Origin: Pseudomonadota bacterium
GTDB taxonomy: Bacteria; Pseudomonadota; Alphaproteobacteria; Rhizobiales; Xanthobacteraceae
Length of the DNA: 15,778 bases
NCBI GenBank assembly: GCA_023432885.1
Contig: JAEZEU010000500.1
Span: 1-15,778, forward strand
Direction of reading: 5' to 3'
How positions within the stretch are numbered: the stretch's first letter is position 1; each line of letters begins with the position of its first letter. Both the position numbers and the translations under genes were made by a program. The notes beneath the pieces were generated by a model. The model searched no databases and was not told where the DNA came from. It was given only the letters and a program-made list of their open reading frames with translations. This document shows, one piece after another, positions 13,881 through 15,778 of the stretch.

Positions 13881-14327
13881 CTAGCCCTGCACGGCCTTGG
13901 CGAAATTGGCGAAGAACTCATCGGCCAGTTTCTTGGCGGCGCCATTGATCAGCCGCTGGCCGAGCTGGGCCAGCTTGCCGCCGATCTGGGCTTCGACGTT
14001 ATAGCTGAGAAGCGTACCGCCATCCTTCTCGGCGAGCGCCACGGTGGCGCCGCCCTTGGCAAAACCGGCGACGCCCCCCTCGCCTTCACCCGATATCTTG
14101 TAGCCGTTGGGCGGGTCGAGATCGCTTAAAGTGACCTTGCCCTTGAAGCGTGCCGAGACCGGGCCGACCTTCATTTTCGCGACGGCGCGAAAGCCGTGCT
14201 CGTCCGTCTTCTCCAGCTCTTCGCAGCCGGGGATGCACGCCTTCAGGACGTCGGGATCGTTGAGCTTCTCCCACACCGCCTGGCGTGTCGCCGGAAGCTG
14301 GACTTCGCCGGTCATTGTCATTGCCAT
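13881..14327 (-). CDS. coxG: CoxG-like SRPBCC protein
   Basis: This 148-residue protein is a START/SRPBCC-fold member of the CoxG family. The pattern MTMTGEVQLPATRQAVWEKL, then LNDPDVLKACIPGCEEL, GFRAVAKMKVGPVSARFKGKV and GGVAGFAKGGATV is characteristic. CoxG is linked to membrane recruitment of CO dehydrogenase and, in more recent work as I recall it, to supplying quinone. Known CoxG proteins often carry an additional C-terminal tail for membrane contact; this one stops right after the final helix (FFANFAKAVQG), so it has no obvious anchor. AGGAGA lies 5 nt before the ATG. It is the first gene of the minus-strand cluster, followed by a 153-bp gap before coxS, and is divergent from pcaD. Confidence 0.88.
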   Translation of the reverse strand: MAMTMTGEVQLPATRQAVWEKLNDPDVLKACIPGCEELEKTDEHGFRAVAKMKVGPVSARFKGKVTLSDLDPPNGYKISGEGEGGVAGFAKGGATVALAEKDGGTLLSYNVEAQIGGKLAQLGQRLINGAAKKLADEFFANFAKAVQG

Positions 14328-14546
14328 GGGGGTCTCCTGGGATCGTGTCAGCTACTCTTCCCCAAGTAGAACACGGGCGCACCAAAAGAAAGACCCACTG
14401 GAGCATAGTGTCCGCTCTCAGCTAACTCGCAAGCGCAAAGCTGCATGATTCGGCGGCGGCGGCCGGGGTGGCGAAATGCGCAAGGATGTCGCATGCTTAC
14501 GCGGAATCTCGGCAAAGTCATTGCCCCGCATGACAAGGATACCACC
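14328..14546. promoter_or_regulatory. Divergent intergenic region coxG/pcaD
   Basis: This 219-bp stretch separates the two divergently transcribed genes and must hold both promoters. Ribosome-binding sites are clear at each end (AGGAGA for coxG, AAGGA for pcaD). I could not find a convincing -35/-10 pair or a palindrome long enough to name an operator. An in-frame plus-strand extension of pcaD upstream to 14445 encodes basic, low-complexity residues and looks non-coding. Confidence 0.4.
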
Positions 14547-15329
14547 ATGCCCATGATCGACGCCGACGGCTGCCTGCTGAATGTATCAGTGGAAGGCCGC
14601 GACGGCGGACCGACGCTGATGCTGTCGAACTCGCTTGGCTGCACCCTGCAGATGTGGGAGCCGCAGATGAAGGCGCTCACCCAGCTGTTTCGCGTGATCC
14701 GCTACGACCGGCGCGGTCATGGCAAGTCTCAGGTGCCGGACGGCCCCTACTCCATCGAGCGGTTCGGCAAGGACGTGCTGGCCATTCTCGACGACCTCAA
14801 TATCGAAAAGACGCATTGGTGCGGCCTGTCGATGGGCGGCATGGTCGGACAATGGCTGGGCGCAAGCGCTCCGCAGCGGATGGGCAAGATCATCCTTGCC
14901 AATACCACCTGCCACTTTCCCGACCCCACCAATTGGCACAACCGCATCAAGGCGGTGAGCGATGGCGGCTTGGCCGCGATCGCCGATACTGTGATTGCGG
15001 GCTGGCTGACCGCCGATTTCCGCGAGCGGGCGCCGCAGGCCGCGGCCACTCTCAAGGCGATGCTGCTTGCAACACCTGTGAAGGGCTATCTCGCCTGTTG
15101 TGAGGCGCTGAGCACACTCGACCAGCGCGAGCTGCTGCCGAAGATCGAGAGCCCGACTCTGGTCATCGCCGGACGCCACGACATGGGTACGACGGTCGCT
15201 GCCGGTGAATTTATGCGCAGCCGGATACCAAGCGCCAGTATGACCATTCTGGACGCCGCACATATTTCGAATGTCGAGCAGCCGCACGCCTTCACCGACG
15301 CGGTGGTCGGTTTCTTGACCCAGCGGTGA
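14547..15329 (+). CDS. pcaD: 3-oxoadipate enol-lactonase
   Basis: A 260-residue alpha/beta hydrolase that opens 3-oxoadipate enol-lactone to 3-oxoadipate in the beta-ketoadipate pathway for protocatechuate and catechol. The catalytic triad is visible: nucleophile S95 in CGLSMGG (92-98), D212 in AGRHD and H239 in AAHISN. The LSNSLG oxyanion-side motif (26-31) and RYDRRGHGKS (52-61) match PcaD, as does the length. The ATG at 14547 (protein MPMIDADG) has AAGGA 7 nt upstream and gives the normal family start. It is the only plus-strand gene here. No other pca genes are present, so it is detached from the usual pca operon. It ends 15 bp before the stop of the convergent membrane-protein gene. Other enol-lactone or ester hydrolase roles cannot be excluded. 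Confidence 0.88.
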   Translation: MPMIDADGCLLNVSVEGRDGGPTLMLSNSLGCTLQMWEPQMKALTQLFRVIRYDRRGHGKSQVPDGPYSIERFGKDVLAILDDLNIEKTHWCGLSMGGMVGQWLGASAPQRMGKIILANTTCHFPDPTNWHNRIKAVSDGGLAAIADTVIAGWLTADFRERAPQAAATLKAMLLATPVKGYLACCEALSTLDQRELLPKIESPTLVIAGRHDMGTTVAAGEFMRSRIPSASMTILDAAHISNVEQPHAFTDAVVGFLTQR

Positions 15330-15344
15330 TCCGGCCGCTATCGA

Positions 15345-15778
15345 TTATCCGCGAACTGCGGCGTTGCCCAGAGCAACATCGGTTCGCGCGGCCTTCTGCA
15401 CCGGACGGTCGAATACCAGCACGATGGCCGTGCCGAGCATCAGCAGCAGTTCGGTGGCATGGAGCCGCAGCGCAGCGCTCTCGCCGACCTGCGAGGCCAT
15501 CAGCATGCAGGTGAAGCTGATCAGGCTGCCGATGCCGAGCGCAATTCCTAGAGCCTCGTCGCACGCGCCGTTGCGGCGGCTGGACGGCCAGCACAGCATG
15601 ACGAGAAACGCCGCAAGGAATGCGATCGCCGCGAAGCGGCCGAGTGCGAGGAGCCAGGCCACGCGGACCAGATTCATGCCGGCCAGGTTCAGGTGATCGC
15701 TGACGTACAGCGCCGCCGAAATGTTCGGCTGTTCGTAGAGCGCATGCACCGGCGCGAACATGATGTTGTAGGCGACAA
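15345..15778 (-). CDS. Unrecognised integral membrane protein, C-terminal part
   Basis: I do not recognise this protein. The frame is open from the right edge, so the true start may lie outside; the first internal ATG is at 15761, but the preceding VAYNI reads as continuous with what follows and no ribosome-binding site is seen. About 144 residues are visible. Three hydrophobic segments stand out (from the ATG, about 32-58, 70-92 and 99-117), with a short positively charged loop after the first (SSRRNGACDE). A short basic-to-neutral tail ends the protein. Composition and codon pattern look like the neighbours. It is convergent with pcaD, 15 bp apart. No functional claim is made. Confidence 0.65.
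   Translation of the reverse strand, partial: VAYNIMFAPVHALYEQPNISAALYVSDHLNLAGMNLVRVAWLLALGRFAAIAFLAAFLVMLCWPSSRRNGACDEALGIALGIGSLISFTCMLMASQVGESAALRLHATELLLMLGTAIVLVFDRPVQKAARTDVALGNAAVRG

Noticed and set aside
1..15778. CRISPR array, insertion sequence, prophage or integration site
   Set aside because: No regularly spaced repeats, transposase, integrase or target-site duplications were found; the only repeats are the short palindromic elements.

Overview
The window is GC-rich and tightly packed. Every gene but one lies on the minus strand, and nearly all gaps are short. Gene content (a CO-dehydrogenase-type molybdenum hydroxylase cluster, rhizobial-style small proteins, AdhP, PcaD) and an 81-bp palindromic intergenic repeat of a type I remember from Bradyrhizobium/Rhodopseudomonas point to an alphaproteobacterium of the Nitrobacteraceae (Bradyrhizobium group). 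That placement is inference; no rRNA or other phylogenetic marker is present.

Layout from left to right (transcription mostly right to left). 1-1517: the start of a PhzF-family isomerase gene (its 3' end lies outside the window), preceded by a six-helix membrane adenylate cyclase. 1531-1611: the first cloverleaf-like repeat. 1627-5232: a four-gene export operon of TetR repressor, lipoprotein HlyD-type adaptor, ABC ATPase and ABC-2 permease. Its three junctions are all ATGA overlaps, and a perfect 20-bp palindrome overlaps the tetR promoter. 5379-6404: the zinc alcohol dehydrogenase AdhP, with a candidate FNR/FixK box. 6550-7409: a DUF2000 protein and a secreted eight-cysteine DUF4189 protein.

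7504-14327: a molybdenum-hydroxylase block read in the order coxG, coxS, coxM, coxD (MoxR AAA+), coxE (VWA), XdhC N-domain, XdhC C-domain, and a molybdopterin-binding/MocA-like fusion. The block encodes an iron-sulfur subunit, an FAD subunit, the AAA+/VWA pair that in CO dehydrogenase matures the Mo-Cu site, cofactor-insertion factors and a cofactor nucleotidyltransferase. The catalytic molybdopterin large subunit (coxL) is absent: only 32 bp separate coxS from coxM. Either these subunits serve a large subunit encoded elsewhere, or coxL was lost here.

14547-15329: pcaD, the only plus-strand gene, divergent from coxG. 15345-15778: the C-terminal part of an unrecognised membrane protein, convergent with pcaD.

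The most unusual non-coding signal is the palindromic repeats. Two 81-bp copies about 9.8 kb apart fold on paper into an 11-bp stem enclosing three hairpins, and all three differences between them fall in unpaired positions. A third, 34-bp element with related ends lies before the DUF2000 gene. All three stop 12-13 nt upstream of a start codon, just outside the Shine-Dalgarno sequence. There is no tRNA, rRNA, CRISPR array, transposase or integrase, and no stretch over 300 bp without a gene.
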